A stretch of 64,000 nucleotides of DNA from an uncultured Burkholderiales bacterium (GTDB taxonomy: Bacteria > Pseudomonadota > Gammaproteobacteria > Burkholderiales > Burkholderiaceae_C). The notes under the pieces are model-generated. The model did not search any database. It saw only the letters and a list, made by a program, of their open reading frames with translations, and was not told the origin of the DNA. This document shows, one piece after another, positions 1 to 9,600 of the stretch (position 1 is the first letter of the stretch; each line of letters begins with the position of its first letter). The stretch is from contig CAMFGY010000024.1 in NCBI GenBank assembly GCA_945952065.1, positions 1-64,000 of the forward strand, in the 5' to 3' direction. Made by a program: the position numbers and the translations under genes.

Positions 1-154
1 TTTGCAAAAGGTTCCGTTCATCCTCGTCGTTGGCGACAAGGAGAAGGCAAATGGAGCCGTTGCGGTGCGCGCCCGTGGCAACCAGGATCTGGGTGTGATG
101 GCTCTGGATGACTTCATTGCGAAGGTCACCCAAGACGTCGCTGACAAGGTCTGA
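1..154 (+). CDS. thrS: Threonyl-tRNA synthetase, C-terminal end (partial)
   Basis: Only the last 50 codons are present; the gene enters from the left edge in frame 2 and stops with TGA at 152-154. The translated tail ([17 protein letters not shown], then VRARG and a terminal VTQDVADKV) matches the anticodon-binding domain end of class II threonyl-tRNA synthetase, the cytoplasmic enzyme that charges tRNA-Thr. It lies directly upstream of infC, as in the thrS-infC-rpmI-rplT cluster of many proteobacteria, which supports the call. The catalytic and editing domains are outside the window. Confidence 0.9.
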   Translation, partial: LQKVPFILVVGDKEKANGAVAVRARGNQDLGVMALDDFIAKVTQDVADKV

Positions 155-225
155 TTCCTGCCATTCAGGCGCGCTTTTGCTTTGTTTGAGCCTCTCGCCT
201 TGGGGCTCGTTGAAAGGTACGCACC

Positions 226-771
226 ATCGCTACTTTTGCTGATCGTCGAGCGATCCCGGAGCGCAAGCACCGGCTGAACCGCGAAATCATGGCTCCCGAA
301 GTCCGTTTGAACGGCCCGGATAATGAGCCGCTCGGTATTGTGAGCATCCATGAAGCCCTGCGCATGGCAGGCGAATTGGATGTGGACGTGGTCGAAATCT
401 CCGCCACGGCGACACCTCCGGTGTGCCGCCTGATGGATTACGGCAAGTTCAAATACATCGAGCAAAAGCGCGCAGCCGAAGCCAAGTCCAAGCAGAAGGT
501 TATCGAGATCAAGGAAGTCAAATTCCGCCCGGGTACGGACGAAGGCGACTACCAGATCAAGATGCGCAATCTGCGTCGCTTCATCGCTGAAGACGGTGAC
601 AAGGGCAAGGTCACGCTGCGTTATCGCGGTCGTGAAATCACCCACCAAGAAATTGGTATGCGTTTGTTGGAGCGTATCCGCGACGAGTTGTCCGATGTGG
701 CCGTGGTGGAGAACATGCCCAAGCTGGAAGGCCGGCAGATGATCATGGTTTTGGCGCCCAAAAAGCGCTGA
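226..771 (+). CDS. infC: Translation initiation factor IF-3, probable AUC start
   Basis: IF-3 binds the 30S subunit, prevents premature 50S joining and enforces correct start-codon choice. The first ATG (289) would give 160 aa and would cut off the conserved segment [15 protein letters not shown], which is encoded in frame just upstream. Reading back reaches ATC at 226, preceded by a purine-rich GAAAGG at 212-217 at good spacing, and yields a 181-aa protein of normal IF-3 length. E. coli infC uses AUU and is autoregulated because IF-3 discriminates against such starts; the same logic is inferred here. The C-terminal domain ([17 protein letters not shown], then the [10 protein letters not shown] region) is intact. 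A 262-bp structured gap follows before rpmI. Confidence 0.92.
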   Translation: MATFADRRAIPERKHRLNREIMAPEVRLNGPDNEPLGIVSIHEALRMAGELDVDVVEISATATPPVCRLMDYGKFKYIEQKRAAEAKSKQKVIEIKEVKFRPGTDEGDYQIKMRNLRRFIAEDGDKGKVTLRYRGREITHQEIGMRLLERIRDELSDVAVVENMPKLEGRQMIMVLAPKKR

Positions 772-786
772 TGCTTTGAGTCAGTG

Positions 787-954
787 GCCCGCAGTGATGC
801 GGGCTTGCCTCCTCAGGGGGCGCAATTGAAAGCGGGTCAAATCGGGCTTTGGCCCGTTTTCAATTGCATTGAGGTCGCCTCAGCGGCGGCCCGGCGAATC
901 GCCTGAAGAGGCGGCTCGCGCAAGTTCTGGCCTGCCGATTTGGTCGTCGGCAGG
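787..954 (+). promoter_or_regulatory. Structured infC-rpmI spacer (rpmI-rplT leader candidate)
   Basis: Three stem-loops are visible in this non-coding spacer. First, GCCCGCA (787-793) pairs with TGCGGGC (798-804) around GTGA. Second, 822-841 pairs with 848-867 as a near-continuous 20-bp stem (two G-U wobbles) with a 6-nt loop. Third, CCTGCCGA (931-938) pairs with TCGGCAGG (947-954). None has a strong T-run. In E. coli and Bacillus, L20 represses its own operon by binding leader RNA structures; a similar role here is inference. Confidence 0.5.
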
Positions 955-1033
955 CTTATTAGTCTCCAGAGGCTGGTCAAAGTATTGCGAGGCCCGCAAT
1001 CGCCCCTGGGACGTTCTTAAAAGGAGCAATCAC

Positions 1034-1237
1034 ATGCCCAAAATGAAGACCAAGAGCAGCGCCAAGAAGCGCTTCCGCGTGCGTCCGGGTGGTACGGTCA
1101 AGCGCGGACAGGCGTTCAAGCGCCACATCCTCACGAAGAAGTCCACCAAGAACAAGCGCCACCTGCGTGGTGCAGCCAATGTGCACGAGACCAACATGGG
1201 CCATATGGCTCAAATGTTGCCCGGCGCAGGCCTCTGA
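1034..1237 (+). CDS. rpmI: 50S ribosomal protein L35
   Basis: A 67-aa, very basic protein starting [16 protein letters not shown] and ending with the MLPGAGL tail seen in betaproteobacterial L35. It is a structural component of the large ribosomal subunit. The start ATG at 1034 has a strong ribosome binding site (AAGGAG, 1021-1026); a longer open frame beginning at 869 lacks L35 similarity upstream and is not used. rplT follows after 23 nt with its own Shine-Dalgarno, so the two are cotranscribed. The upstream spacer is rich in stem-loops that may carry autoregulation. Confidence 0.97.
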   Translation: MPKMKTKSSAKKRFRVRPGGTVKRGQAFKRHILTKKSTKNKRHLRGAANVHETNMGHMAQMLPGAGL

Positions 1238-1260
1238 TCGACTTCTGAAGGAGAAATACT

Positions 1261-1617
1261 ATGCCTCGCGTTAAACGTGGTGTTACCGCACGTGCTCGTC
1301 ACAAAAAGGTTCTGGCACTCGCCAAGGGCTTCCGTGGTCGTCGTAAGAATGTCTTCCGCATTGCCAAACAGGCAGTGATGAAGGCAGGCCAATACGCCTA
1401 CCGTGACCGTCGTGCCAAGAAGCGTGTCTTCCGTGCCCTGTGGATTGCTCGTATCAACGCAGCAAGCCGTGGCCTGGGTCTGACATACAGCAAGTTTGTG
1501 GCTGGCCTGAAGAAGGCTGAGATCGACATCGACCGCAAGGTCCTGGCTGATCTGGCTGTTCACGATCCTGCTGGTTTTGCCAGCATCTTCGCCAAGGTCA
1601 AGGCCGCTCTCGCTTAA
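1261..1617 (+). CDS. rplT: 50S ribosomal protein L20
   Basis: The 118-aa sequence ([18 protein letters not shown], then [14 protein letters not shown] and [12 protein letters not shown]) is a clear full-length L20, a 23S rRNA-binding protein needed early in 50S assembly. In other bacteria L20 is also the repressor of the infC-rpmI-rplT operon. The ATG follows GAAGGAG. An intrinsic terminator lies 74 nt downstream, before pheS, so pheST expression may depend on read-through or on its own promoter. Confidence 0.98.
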   Translation: MPRVKRGVTARARHKKVLALAKGFRGRRKNVFRIAKQAVMKAGQYAYRDRRAKKRVFRALWIARINAASRGLGLTYSKFVAGLKKAEIDIDRKVLADLAVHDPAGFASIFAKVKAALA

Positions 1618-1690
1618 TGCCCGCGAGCCACGCAAGTGGCTCTCGGCAGCCCCGCAGCCGGCCTCGCCAGCGGCGGGGTCAGCAACCTCA

Positions 1691-1722
1691 AGGCCGTGCG
1701 CAGCGCTCGGCCTTTTTTTTTT
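1691..1722 (+). terminator. Intrinsic terminator/attenuator between rplT and pheS
   Basis: AGGCCG (1691-1696) pairs with CGGCCT (1708-1713), and the stem runs straight into a T10 tract (1713-1722). It lies 51 nt before the pheS ATG. A second perfect hairpin precedes it: GAGCCAC (1625-1631) and GTGGCTC (1636-1642) with a GCAA loop. The arrangement could terminate the ribosomal operon or attenuate pheST. Confidence 0.8.
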
Positions 1723-1773
1723 GCCTTCCCCCATTTCCTGTATTCCGACCCGCTTGATGAAAACGGCACCGCG

Positions 1774-2811
1774 ATGAACGAGCTCGATCAACTGCTGCAC
1801 ACGGCCAAAGGCGAATTCGCCGCCGCCTCCACGCCCGCCGAACTGGAAAATGCCAAAGCGCGCTTTCTGGGCAAGTCCGGTCGCGTGACCGAATTGTTGA
1901 AGAGCTTGGCCGCTTTGCCGGTCGAGGAAAAAAAGGCCCGTGGCGCCGAAATCAATGTCTTGAAGTCCGGCATTGAAGCCGCACTGAGCGCACGCCGCCA
2001 AGCTTTGGCCGATGCGGAACTCGAATTGCAACTCAAGGCCGAGGCCTTGGACGTCAGCCTGCCCGGTCGCCAGCGTGGCACTGGGGGGCTGCACCCGATC
2101 ACCCGCGCGATGGAGCGAATCGAAGGCATCTTCGGCTCCATGGGCTTCGATGTGGCCGATGGCCCTGAAATCGAAAACGACTGGTTCAACTTCACGGCCC
2201 TGAACACGCCCGAGGATCATCCCGCGCGCTCCATGCACGACACCTTCTACATCGAAGGGGGTCATGTGCTGCGCACCCACACCAGCCCCATGCAAATCCG
2301 CTACGCGGTTCAGCATGTCAAGAAGCACAAGGCTTTGATCGATGCCGGTCAGCCCATGCCCGAGATCCGCGTGATTGCGCCGGGCCGCACCTACCGTGTG
2401 GACAGCGATGCCACGCACTCGCCGATGTTCCATCAGGTCGAAGGCCTGTGGGTGGGTGAGAACATCAGCTTCAAGGACCTGAAGTCGGTCTATCTGAACT
2501 TCATCACCAGTTTCTTTGAAACCGATCAGCTGCAGCTGCGCTTCCGCCCCAGCTACTTCCCCTTCACCGAGCCCAGCGCCGAAATCGACATCATGTTTGA
2601 ATCCGGCCCGCTCAAGGGGCGTTGGCTGGAGGTGTCGGGCTCCGGCCAAGTGCATCCGCAGGTGATCCGCAATATGGGCTTGGACCCTGAGCGCTACATC
2701 GGTTTTGCCTTTGGCTCTGGCATCGACCGTCTGGCCATGCTGCGTTATGGCGTCAATGATTTGCGCCTGTTCTTTGATGGCGATCTGCGCTTCTTGAGTC
2801 AGTTCAAGTAA
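1774..2811 (+). CDS. pheS: Phenylalanyl-tRNA synthetase alpha subunit
   Basis: This 345-aa protein is the catalytic alpha subunit of the heterotetrameric (alpha2-beta2) enzyme that charges tRNA-Phe. It has the N-terminal coiled-coil tRNA-binding arm (about residues 1-90) and class II catalytic motifs, including [20 protein letters not shown] and [13 protein letters not shown] near the C-terminus. The start at 1774 ([15 protein letters not shown]) gives family-typical length; the open frame extends further upstream through a Phe-rich stretch encoded by the terminator T-tract. pheT follows after 51 nt. Confidence 0.96.
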   Translation: MNELDQLLHTAKGEFAAASTPAELENAKARFLGKSGRVTELLKSLAALPVEEKKARGAEINVLKSGIEAALSARRQALADAELELQLKAEALDVSLPGRQRGTGGLHPITRAMERIEGIFGSMGFDVADGPEIENDWFNFTALNTPEDHPARSMHDTFYIEGGHVLRTHTSPMQIRYAVQHVKKHKALIDAGQPMPEIRVIAPGRTYRVDSDATHSPMFHQVEGLWVGENISFKDLKSVYLNFITSFFETDQLQLRFRPSYFPFTEPSAEIDIMFESGPLKGRWLEVSGSGQVHPQVIRNMGLDPERYIGFAFGSGIDRLAMLRYGVNDLRLFFDGDLRFLSQFK

Positions 2812-2862
2812 GCCCCCCCAGTCAAGCCCGTAGAACACGCCAAAGAGTAGAAGAGTCCAACC

Positions 2863-5289
2863 ATGCAATTCCCTGAATCCTGGCTGCGCAGTTTTTGCAA
2901 CCCTGCGCTGAGTACCGAAGAGCTGGCCGAGCTGCTGACCATGTCGGGCCTCGAGGTCGAAGAGCTGCGCCCGGTGGCGCCGCCTTTCCACGGCATCGTC
3001 GTGGCCGAAATCCTTGAAGCAGAGCAACACCCTAACGCCGATAAGCTGCGCATCTGCAAGGTCAATGCTGGCGCGGCTTTCAACGGTGGCGAGCCGCTGC
3101 AAATCGTCTGCGGCGCGCCGAATGCGCGCGCGGGCATCAAAGTGCCTTTGGCGACGGTGGGTGCAGAGCTGCCCCCTGGCGAAGATGGCAAGCCTTTCAA
3201 GATCGGTGTGGGCAAGCTGCGCGGCGTGGAGAGCTTCGGCATGCTGTGCTCGGCCCGCGAGCTCAAGCTCAGCGAAGAGCATGGCGGCCTGTTGGAGTTG
3301 GCCGCTGATGCACCAGTGGGCCAAAGCATCCGTGAACACCTGAATCTGGATGACCAACTCTTCACGCTCAAGCTCACCCCCAATCTGGCTCATTGCCTGA
3401 GCGTTTACGGCATTGCGCGCGAAGTCTCGGCGCTGACTGGTGCGCCCTTGCTGTCGCCCACCATCACACCGCTTGTGCCCAAGCATGACGCCAAGCTGCC
3501 GGTGCGCATTGAAGCGGCCGATCTGTGCGGGCGCTTCTCCGGCCGCGTGGTGAAGGGTGTGAACACGCAAGCCAAGACGCCGGCCTGGATGGTGGAACGT
3601 CTGGCGCGTTGCGGCCAGCGTTCGGTGGCACCCTTGGTGGACATCTCCAACTATGTGATGTTTGAGCTGGGCCGCCCCTCCCATATTTTTGATCTGGACA
3701 AGATCGACCGCGAATTGGTGATCCGCTGGGCCAAGGCGGGCGAGACCTTGAAGCTGCTCAATGGCAACACCGTGTCGCTGGATGAAACCGTGGGTGTGGT
3801 GGCCGATGCCTCGGCGCCGGAGTCACTGGCCGGCATCATGGGCGGCGACGCCACTGCCGTGTCCGATGACACGAAGAATGTCTATGTCGAGGCCGCGTTC
3901 TGGTGGCCCAAGGCCGTGGCTGGCCGCTCGCGCCGTTTCAATTTCTCGACCGATGCGGGCCATCGCTTTGAGCGCGGCGTCGATGCCGTGGGCACGGTGG
4001 AGCACATCGAGCGCATCACCCAGCTGATTCTGGAGATCTGCGGCGGCGAAGCCGGCCCCATGGATGACCAGATCACCCAGTTGCCTGAGCGCAAGCCGGT
4101 GGCACTGCGCGTGGCACGCGCGGCCAAGGTGATTGGCATGCCGGTGACGCAAGAAGATTGCGCTCGCGTGTTCAGCCGCTTGGGCTTGCAGTTCAGCGAG
4201 GCCCCCGGTGTGCTGACGGTCACGCCGCCGAGCTGGCGCTTCGACCTTCAGATCGAAGAAGACCTGATCGAAGAGATCATCCGCGTGATGGGCTACCCCA
4301 GCCTGCCCAACACCCCGCCGGTGGCGCCGGTGGTGGCCAAGGTGGGCTCCGAGTCGCGCCGCGCGATTCATGCGCTGCGCCATGCCGTGGCTGCGCGCGA
4401 TTATTTCGAAACCATCAATTTCAGCTTTGTCGAAGCGCGCTGGGAAGCCGAACTGGCCGGCAACGCCAATCCGATTCAGCTGCTGAACCCGATTGCCGCG
4501 CCGCTGGCCGTGATGCGTTCCAGCCTGATGGGCAGCTTGATCCAGGCGCTGCGCTACAACCTCAGCCGCAAGGCTTCGCGGGTGCGCTTGTTCGAAATCG
4601 GCCGCGTCTTCTTGCGCGACGATTCGGTGCAAGAGAGCGACAGCAGCATTGCTGGCGTCGCCCAGCCCATGCGCCTGGCAGGCTTGGCCTTTGGCCCGGC
4701 CGATCAGCAGCAGTGGAGCCAGCGTGACCGTCTGGTCGACTACTTCGACGTCAAGGGTGATCTGGAGGCTTTGTTCGCGCCGCGCTCGCTGAGCTTCAAG
4801 GCTGCGACGCATCCCGCGCTGCACCCTGGCCGCAGCGCGCGCGTGCTGCTCGATGGCGAAGACATCGGCGTGATCGGCGAGCTGCACCCCAAGTGGCGCC
4901 AAGGCTATGAGCTGCCCAGTGCCCCGGTTCTGTTTGAGTTGGACTTGCCGGCCGTGTTGGCACTGCAATTGCCGGCCGCGCGCGCGATTGCGCGTCAACA
5001 GTCGGTGCAGCGCGACCTGGCTTTGATCGTTGGCGAGCATGTCAGCCACGACGCTTTGATGCAGGCGATTGCTGCGGGGCAGGGGGGCTTGATTCGCTCG
5101 GCCCGCCTCTTCGACGTCTTCAAGCCCACCCAAGCAGGCGGTGATTTGAAGGAAGGCGAGCGCAGCATGGCGGTGCGTTTGGAGTTGCTGGACGACGAGG
5201 CCACGTTGACCGACGAGCGCATCGAGCAAACCATCGCCCAACTGCTGGCGACCTTGTCTGAATCCTTGGGCGCGCGCCTGCGTGCTTGA
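2863..5289 (+). CDS. pheT: Phenylalanyl-tRNA synthetase beta subunit
   Basis: An 808-aa beta subunit, the usual length. It carries the N-terminal tRNA-binding EMAP-like domain (about 40-150, HPNADKLRICKV), the B3/B4 editing region (about 210-390), the B5 domain, a degenerate synthetase core, and the C-terminal ferredoxin-fold anticodon-binding domain (RDLALIVGEHVSHDALMQAI). It pairs with PheS to form the active enzyme and edits Tyr-tRNA-Phe. ihfA begins 24 nt downstream, the classic pheST-ihfA order. No damage is seen. Confidence 0.97.
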   Translation: MQFPESWLRSFCNPALSTEELAELLTMSGLEVEELRPVAPPFHGIVVAEILEAEQHPNADKLRICKVNAGAAFNGGEPLQIVCGAPNARAGIKVPLATVGAELPPGEDGKPFKIGVGKLRGVESFGMLCSARELKLSEEHGGLLELAADAPVGQSIREHLNLDDQLFTLKLTPNLAHCLSVYGIAREVSALTGAPLLSPTITPLVPKHDAKLPVRIEAADLCGRFSGRVVKGVNTQAKTPAWMVERLARCGQRSVAPLVDISNYVMFELGRPSHIFDLDKIDRELVIRWAKAGETLKLLNGNTVSLDETVGVVADASAPESLAGIMGGDATAVSDDTKNVYVEAAFWWPKAVAGRSRRFNFSTDAGHRFERGVDAVGTVEHIERITQLILEICGGEAGPMDDQITQLPERKPVALRVARAAKVIGMPVTQEDCARVFSRLGLQFSEAPGVLTVTPPSWRFDLQIEEDLIEEIIRVMGYPSLPNTPPVAPVVAKVGSESRRAIHALRHAVAARDYFETINFSFVEARWEAELAGNANPIQLLNPIAAPLAVMRSSLMGSLIQALRYNLSRKASRVRLFEIGRVFLRDDSVQESDSSIAGVAQPMRLAGLAFGPADQQQWSQRDRLVDYFDVKGDLEALFAPRSLSFKAATHPALHPGRSARVLLDGEDIGVIGELHPKWRQGYELPSAPVLFELDLPAVLALQLPAARAIARQQSVQRDLALIVGEHVSHDALMQAIAAGQGGLIRSARLFDVFKPTQAGGDLKEGERSMAVRLELLDDEATLTDERIEQTIAQLLATLSESLGARLRA

Positions 5290-5313
5290 GGGCAAGGCAA
5301 AGGAGGATGTGTG

Positions 5314-5691
5314 ATGAGTGACGAAGAAGAAGGCAAACGCCCGAGCGCTGGCGCCGTGGTGCTCTTGCCCAGTATTGAAACGCCCACCTTGACCAAGGCC
5401 GAGCTGGCCGAACTGCTGTTCGACAAACTCGGCTTGAACAAGCGCGAGTCCAAGGACATGGTGGAGGCTTTCTTTGACATCATTCACGACACCTTGGTGC
5501 GCGGCGATGATGTCAAGCTGTCGGGCTTTGGCAACTTCAACATCCGCCGCAAGGCCTCGCGTCCGGGTCGCAATCCGCGCACCGGGGAATCGATCCCGAT
5601 CAAGGCTCGCGATGTGGTGACTTTTCACGCCAGCCACAAGCTCAAGAGCTTGGTGCAGGGCGAGGTTTGCGCCGAAGATGACATCGAGTAG
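5314..5691 (+). CDS. ihfA: Integration host factor alpha subunit
   Basis: IHF-alpha is a nucleoid protein that bends DNA sharply as a heterodimer with IHF-beta, supporting sigma-54 promoters, replication and recombination. The core [29 protein letters not shown] and the DNA-binding arm [21 protein letters not shown] are intact. The protein is 125 aa, longer than the roughly 100-aa E. coli form, because of an acidic N-terminal extension of about 20 residues and an acidic tail (AEDDIE). ATG 5314 lies 7 nt after AGGAGG; GTG 5311 is the alternative. Position after pheT favours IhfA over HU. Confidence 0.95.
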   Translation: MSDEEEGKRPSAGAVVLLPSIETPTLTKAELAELLFDKLGLNKRESKDMVEAFFDIIHDTLVRGDDVKLSGFGNFNIRRKASRPGRNPRTGESIPIKARDVVTFHASHKLKSLVQGEVCAEDDIE

Positions 5692-5725
5692 AGTCTGACC
5701 TCCCCACCCGAACCCCTTGATTTGA

Positions 5726-6235
5726 ATGGAAATCGCGCTGCCTCTTATCCCTGCCAAACGCTACTTCACCATCGGTGAGGTCAGTGATTTGTGCGGTGTG
5801 AAGCCTTATGTGCTGCGCTATTGGGAGCAGGAGTTCACCCAGCTCAAGCCCATGAAGCGGCGCGGCAACCGGCGCTATTACCAGCACCATGAGGTGCTGT
5901 TGATTCGTCGCATCCGGGGGCTGCTTTACGACCAGGGCTTCACCATCAGTGGCGCACGCAATCAATTGCTCGAGTCCGGAGGTCTGAACCGCGGCGAGGC
6001 GCAAGCCCTTGCGGCCTTCGATGCGGATGTGGCCCTGCTGGACGAAGAGGGCTTGGACGAGCTGGCCACGCCAGATGTTGTGCAAGTGGGTGCTGAGTCT
6101 GTGGATCAGGCGAAGCCTAGCTCAGCGCATGCCCAAGCTTTGGTGTCCGCCGTGGCGGTTGCGGACCAAGAAAAAATCAGTTTGGAACAGTTGCGCGCTG
6201 AGCTGATCACAATTCGCGATGTTCTTCTTGCGTAA
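5726..6235 (+). CDS. MerR family transcriptional regulator
   Basis: A 169-aa protein with an N-terminal winged-helix MerR domain (about 12-80: FTIGEVSDLCGVKPYVLRYW, then RRYYQHHEVLLIRRIRGLLY) and a variable C-terminal half ending in a short coiled-coil-like segment (KISLEQLRAELITI). No cysteine metal-binding cluster is evident, so the effector is unknown. It follows ihfA by 34 nt, a common arrangement in proteobacteria, and is probably cotranscribed. The promoter of the downstream tRNA overlaps its last codons. Target genes cannot be inferred. Confidence 0.85.
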   Translation: MEIALPLIPAKRYFTIGEVSDLCGVKPYVLRYWEQEFTQLKPMKRRGNRRYYQHHEVLLIRRIRGLLYDQGFTISGARNQLLESGGLNRGEAQALAAFDADVALLDEEGLDELATPDVVQVGAESVDQAKPSSAHAQALVSAVAVADQEKISLEQLRAELITIRDVLLA

Positions 6236-6257
6236 GAGATAAAAACTAGGTTATACT
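6228..6257 (+). promoter_or_regulatory. Probable sigma-70 promoter of tRNA-Pro
   Basis: TTGCGT (6228-6233), 18 nt, then TATACT (6252-6257), ending 12 nt before the tRNA 5' end. The -35 lies at the end of the MerR-type gene. Confidence 0.55.
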
Positions 6258-6268
6258 TTTAGGCTCAG

Positions 6269-6346
<78 letters not shown>

Positions 6347-6354
6347 TTGAATCG

Positions 6355-6400
6355 AAGGCCTAGTTCAGCAATGAACTAGGCCTTTCGGCTTTTTCGCGGC
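6355..6400 (+). terminator. Terminator after tRNA-Pro
   Basis: AGGCCTAGTTCA (6356-6367) and TGAACTAGGCCT (6372-6383) form a perfect 12-bp stem with a GCAA loop, followed by a T-rich stretch interrupted by CGGC. Confidence 0.9.
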
Positions 6401-6529
6401 TGCTTTTTGTCTCGGCTGCAACTCCTTTTTCCGAAACAGCTCGATTGACCGAATGCGTCAAATCGAATTCGTCAAGGTCAAGTCTTTGGGTCTGGGTTGC
6501 GAGTCTTTGCCCTGCGTGTAGCTTCTTTT

Positions 6530-6557
6530 CGCCTTTCGCCTCTCGCCTTTCGCCTTT
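6530..6557. repeat. Four tandem 7-bp units, CGCCTTT type
   Basis: Units at 6530-6536, 6537-6543 (one T-to-C change), 6544-6550 and 6551-6557. They lie in the non-coding region 6384-6656 between the tRNA terminator and the alpha-2-macroglobulin gene, about 100 nt before its start. I see no other feature in that gap. Confidence 0.75.
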
Positions 6558-6656
6558 GTGGCTTGGGCAGTTTGCACCTTGCGCTGGGCGCTGCCTTCGG
6601 TCCTCCTCGCTTTAGACTCTGCCTCGCGCAGCAGGTGTGCATGCTTGGGAGGGCAG

Positions 6657-9600
6657 ATGAATCAAGAGCGCAGAGCATTCGAAGCGGTCCGCAGCGGACT
6701 CAGCAAAGCACTGCTGGGCCTGGCGGCGGCCTTAACCTTGACCGGCATCGCCATGCGGGCCGATGCAACAACCCTTAGCGTCAGCCCCAGCGGCACCGTG
6801 GCCCAGGTTCGGCAAATCCGTCTGAGCTTCTCCGAGGCGGTGGTGCCTGCGGGCGATGCGCAAATCCAAGCCCCTGCAGAGCTCAGCTGCGAAGGCATGC
6901 CCCGCATCACCGGCTATGGTCGATGGTCGCGCCCCAACGAGTGGCTCTTGGATTTGAATGAGGTCTTGGACGCCGGCAAGAAATGCAAGCTGCGCGTCAA
7001 AGACAGCTTCAAGCCGCTGGGCTCGCCCTTGGAAGGGTCGCGCGAGTTCAGCTTTGCGACCGGCGCCGCCGTCGCCTTGCGAAGCACACCGTGGACCGGC
7101 AGCACCATCGAAGAAGACCAGCACTTTCTGTTTCATCTGAACGGCAAGGTCGATGCCGCCGCCGTGGCGCGCCAAGCCTGGTGCGAGGTCGAGGGCCTGG
7201 GCGAACGCTTGCCGGTGCAGGTGGTCAGCGGCCCAGAGCGCGACGCGGTGCTCAAAGCTCAGCACATCCGCAAGGGTCAGGACAAGGTCTGGTTGCTGCA
7301 TTGCCAGCGGCCCTTGCCGCCGGGTGCATCCATGCAGCTGGTTTGGCAAGCCCAAGGCGAGGGCGCGCGAGGGGCACAGCGATTTGAGTACACCGTGCGT
7401 CGCCCCTTCACCGTGGACTTCAGTTGCGAGCGTGAGCGGGCCAATGCGCCGTGCTTGCCCATTCGTCCGGTGCGACTGATTTTCAGTGAGGCCGTGCCGC
7501 GCGCCGAGGCGCTGAAGATTCGCCTCAAAGGCCCGCAAGGCCTCGCCCTGGCGCCCGCCGTGCCTCCCGAAGACAAACAGGCAGAACTCAACGAACTGCG
7601 TTTCCCTCTGCCATTGGCGGAGAACACGCAATACAGCGTGGAATTGCCGGCGGGTTTGAAGGACCGCAGCGGCCGCGCGCTCAGCAATGCGGCCAGCTTC
7701 CCGCTCAAGCTCAGCACCGGGGGCGCGCCGCCCTTGGCCAAATTTGCCGCGGCGCCCTTTGGCGTGATCGAGCGTGAGGCGCAAGGCCCAGCCATGCTGC
7801 CCATCACCATGCGCCATGTGCAGTCCGATTGGGCGGGCGCCTCGTCTTCGCAGGCGCATCAGCCGGGTGAGATTCGCGTCAAACGCGTGCAAAGCGATGC
7901 CGAGGTTTTGGCCTGGTATCAAAAGCTGCGTCAGTTCCACGAGAAGCCGGTCAGCGCCCGAGAGGCGGGCTTGCCGCCCGCGCTCTGGGAAGAGACGGTC
8001 AAGGTCGACAATGGCCGCGGCAAGCAGGTCGAGCAGCGGCAAACCCGCTACCTGGGCAGCCGGGAAGTGGGTTTGCTGACGGGCGACGCCTCCGCGCAGG
8101 TCCTGCCGCTGCCAGCGCCGCGCGAAGGCAAGATAGGCGAGAGCCGGCCTTTTGAGGTGATTGGCCTGCCTTTGGCAGAGCCGGGTTATCACGTCGTCGA
8201 GCTGAGCTCGCGGCGCTTGGGGGTGTCGCTTTTGGACAAGGCCGCGCCCATGTATGTGCGCACCGGCGTCTTGGTGACGAATCTGGGTGTGCACTTCAAA
8301 TGGGGCCGCGAGAACAGCCTGGTTTGGGTGACCCGCTTGGACAAAGCACAGCCGGTGGCCGAGGCCGAGGTGACGGTGAATGACTGCCGGGGCAAGCCGC
8401 TCTGGCAAGGGCGTACCGATGCGCGAGGCCTGGCTACCGTGCCGCTGGCCTTGAAGCTCCCTGGCTGGAATGACAAAGAGCGTTGCGAGTTTGAACAAGG
8501 CTTTTTTGTCACGGCGCGCAAGACCGAGGTCGGAGCGGGCGGCAAATTGCAGCAAGACATGAGTTTTGTCTTCAGCAATTGGAGCCGGGGTATCGAGACT
8601 TGGCGTTTTGGGGTTCCAACTGCACGGGGGGGCGAGGCCGAGGCGCGCGCCCATACGGTGCTGGACCGCAGCCTTTTGCGCGCTGGCGAAACCGTGTCGA
8701 TGAAGCATTTTTTCCGCTTGGAAAACAGCCAGGGGCTGAGCCTGGCTCGGCCTGAGCAACTGCCCACGCGCGTTCGACTCACCCACGAGGGCAGTGGCCA
8801 GCAGGTGGACCTGCCCCTGCAATGGCCCTCACCGCGCAGCGCGGCCTCGCAGTGGCAAATTCCGGCCAATGCCAAGCTTGGCCTGTACCGCATCACGCTG
8901 GAGCGAGAGCGTGGAAAGGGCGAAAAAAATGAAATGGGCGATGAGCCTCAGCGCAGCTGGCCCAGCGGCGACTTCCGCGTTGAGGAATTCCGCGTGCCGC
9001 TGATTGAGGCGCGCTTGAGCGGCCCCAAGAATCTGCCCACGGCACCCAGTGAGTTGCGCCTGTCCGCCCAGCTCAACTACCTGTCAGGCGGCGGCGTGGC
9101 GTCCACCCCACTCAAATTCAGCGCGCTGCTGCGGCCGCGCGCCGTCAGCTTTGTCGGTTATGAGACTTTCAGTTTCGAGCCACCGCGTGCCGCTGAGGCG
9201 GGCGTCGCAGCCATGGGGGATGAGGGAGACAACGGCGAAGAAGGCAATGCGCAGGCCGCAGGCGCGCGCTTGGTGGTGGACAAGCAGACCGCCATGACCG
9301 ACCGCAACGGCGCGGCCGACTTGCAGATCCAAAAACTGCCCAAGCTGGAGCGTCCCAGCGAGTTGCTGGCCGAGCTCAGCTACAGCGACCCCAATGGCGA
9401 AATCAAGACCACCAACCGCACGCTGCCGCTGTGGCCCTCCAAGCTGGTGCTGGGTTTGCGCAGCCAGGGCTGGGCCAGCAATGTGGGGAAGGCGGCTTTT
9501 ACCGTGGTGGCGCTGGACACGACAGGCAAGCCGCAGGCCAATCAAAGCATCGAGGTGCAAGCGCGCCTGCGGCAAACCATCAGCAGCCGCAAGCGCATGG

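Noticed and set aside
1210-3684. 824-aa open frame on the minus strand opposite rplT/pheS/pheT
   Set aside because: It is antisense to three well-conserved genes; its His/Gln/Arg-rich composition is the usual shadow of GC-rich codon bias.
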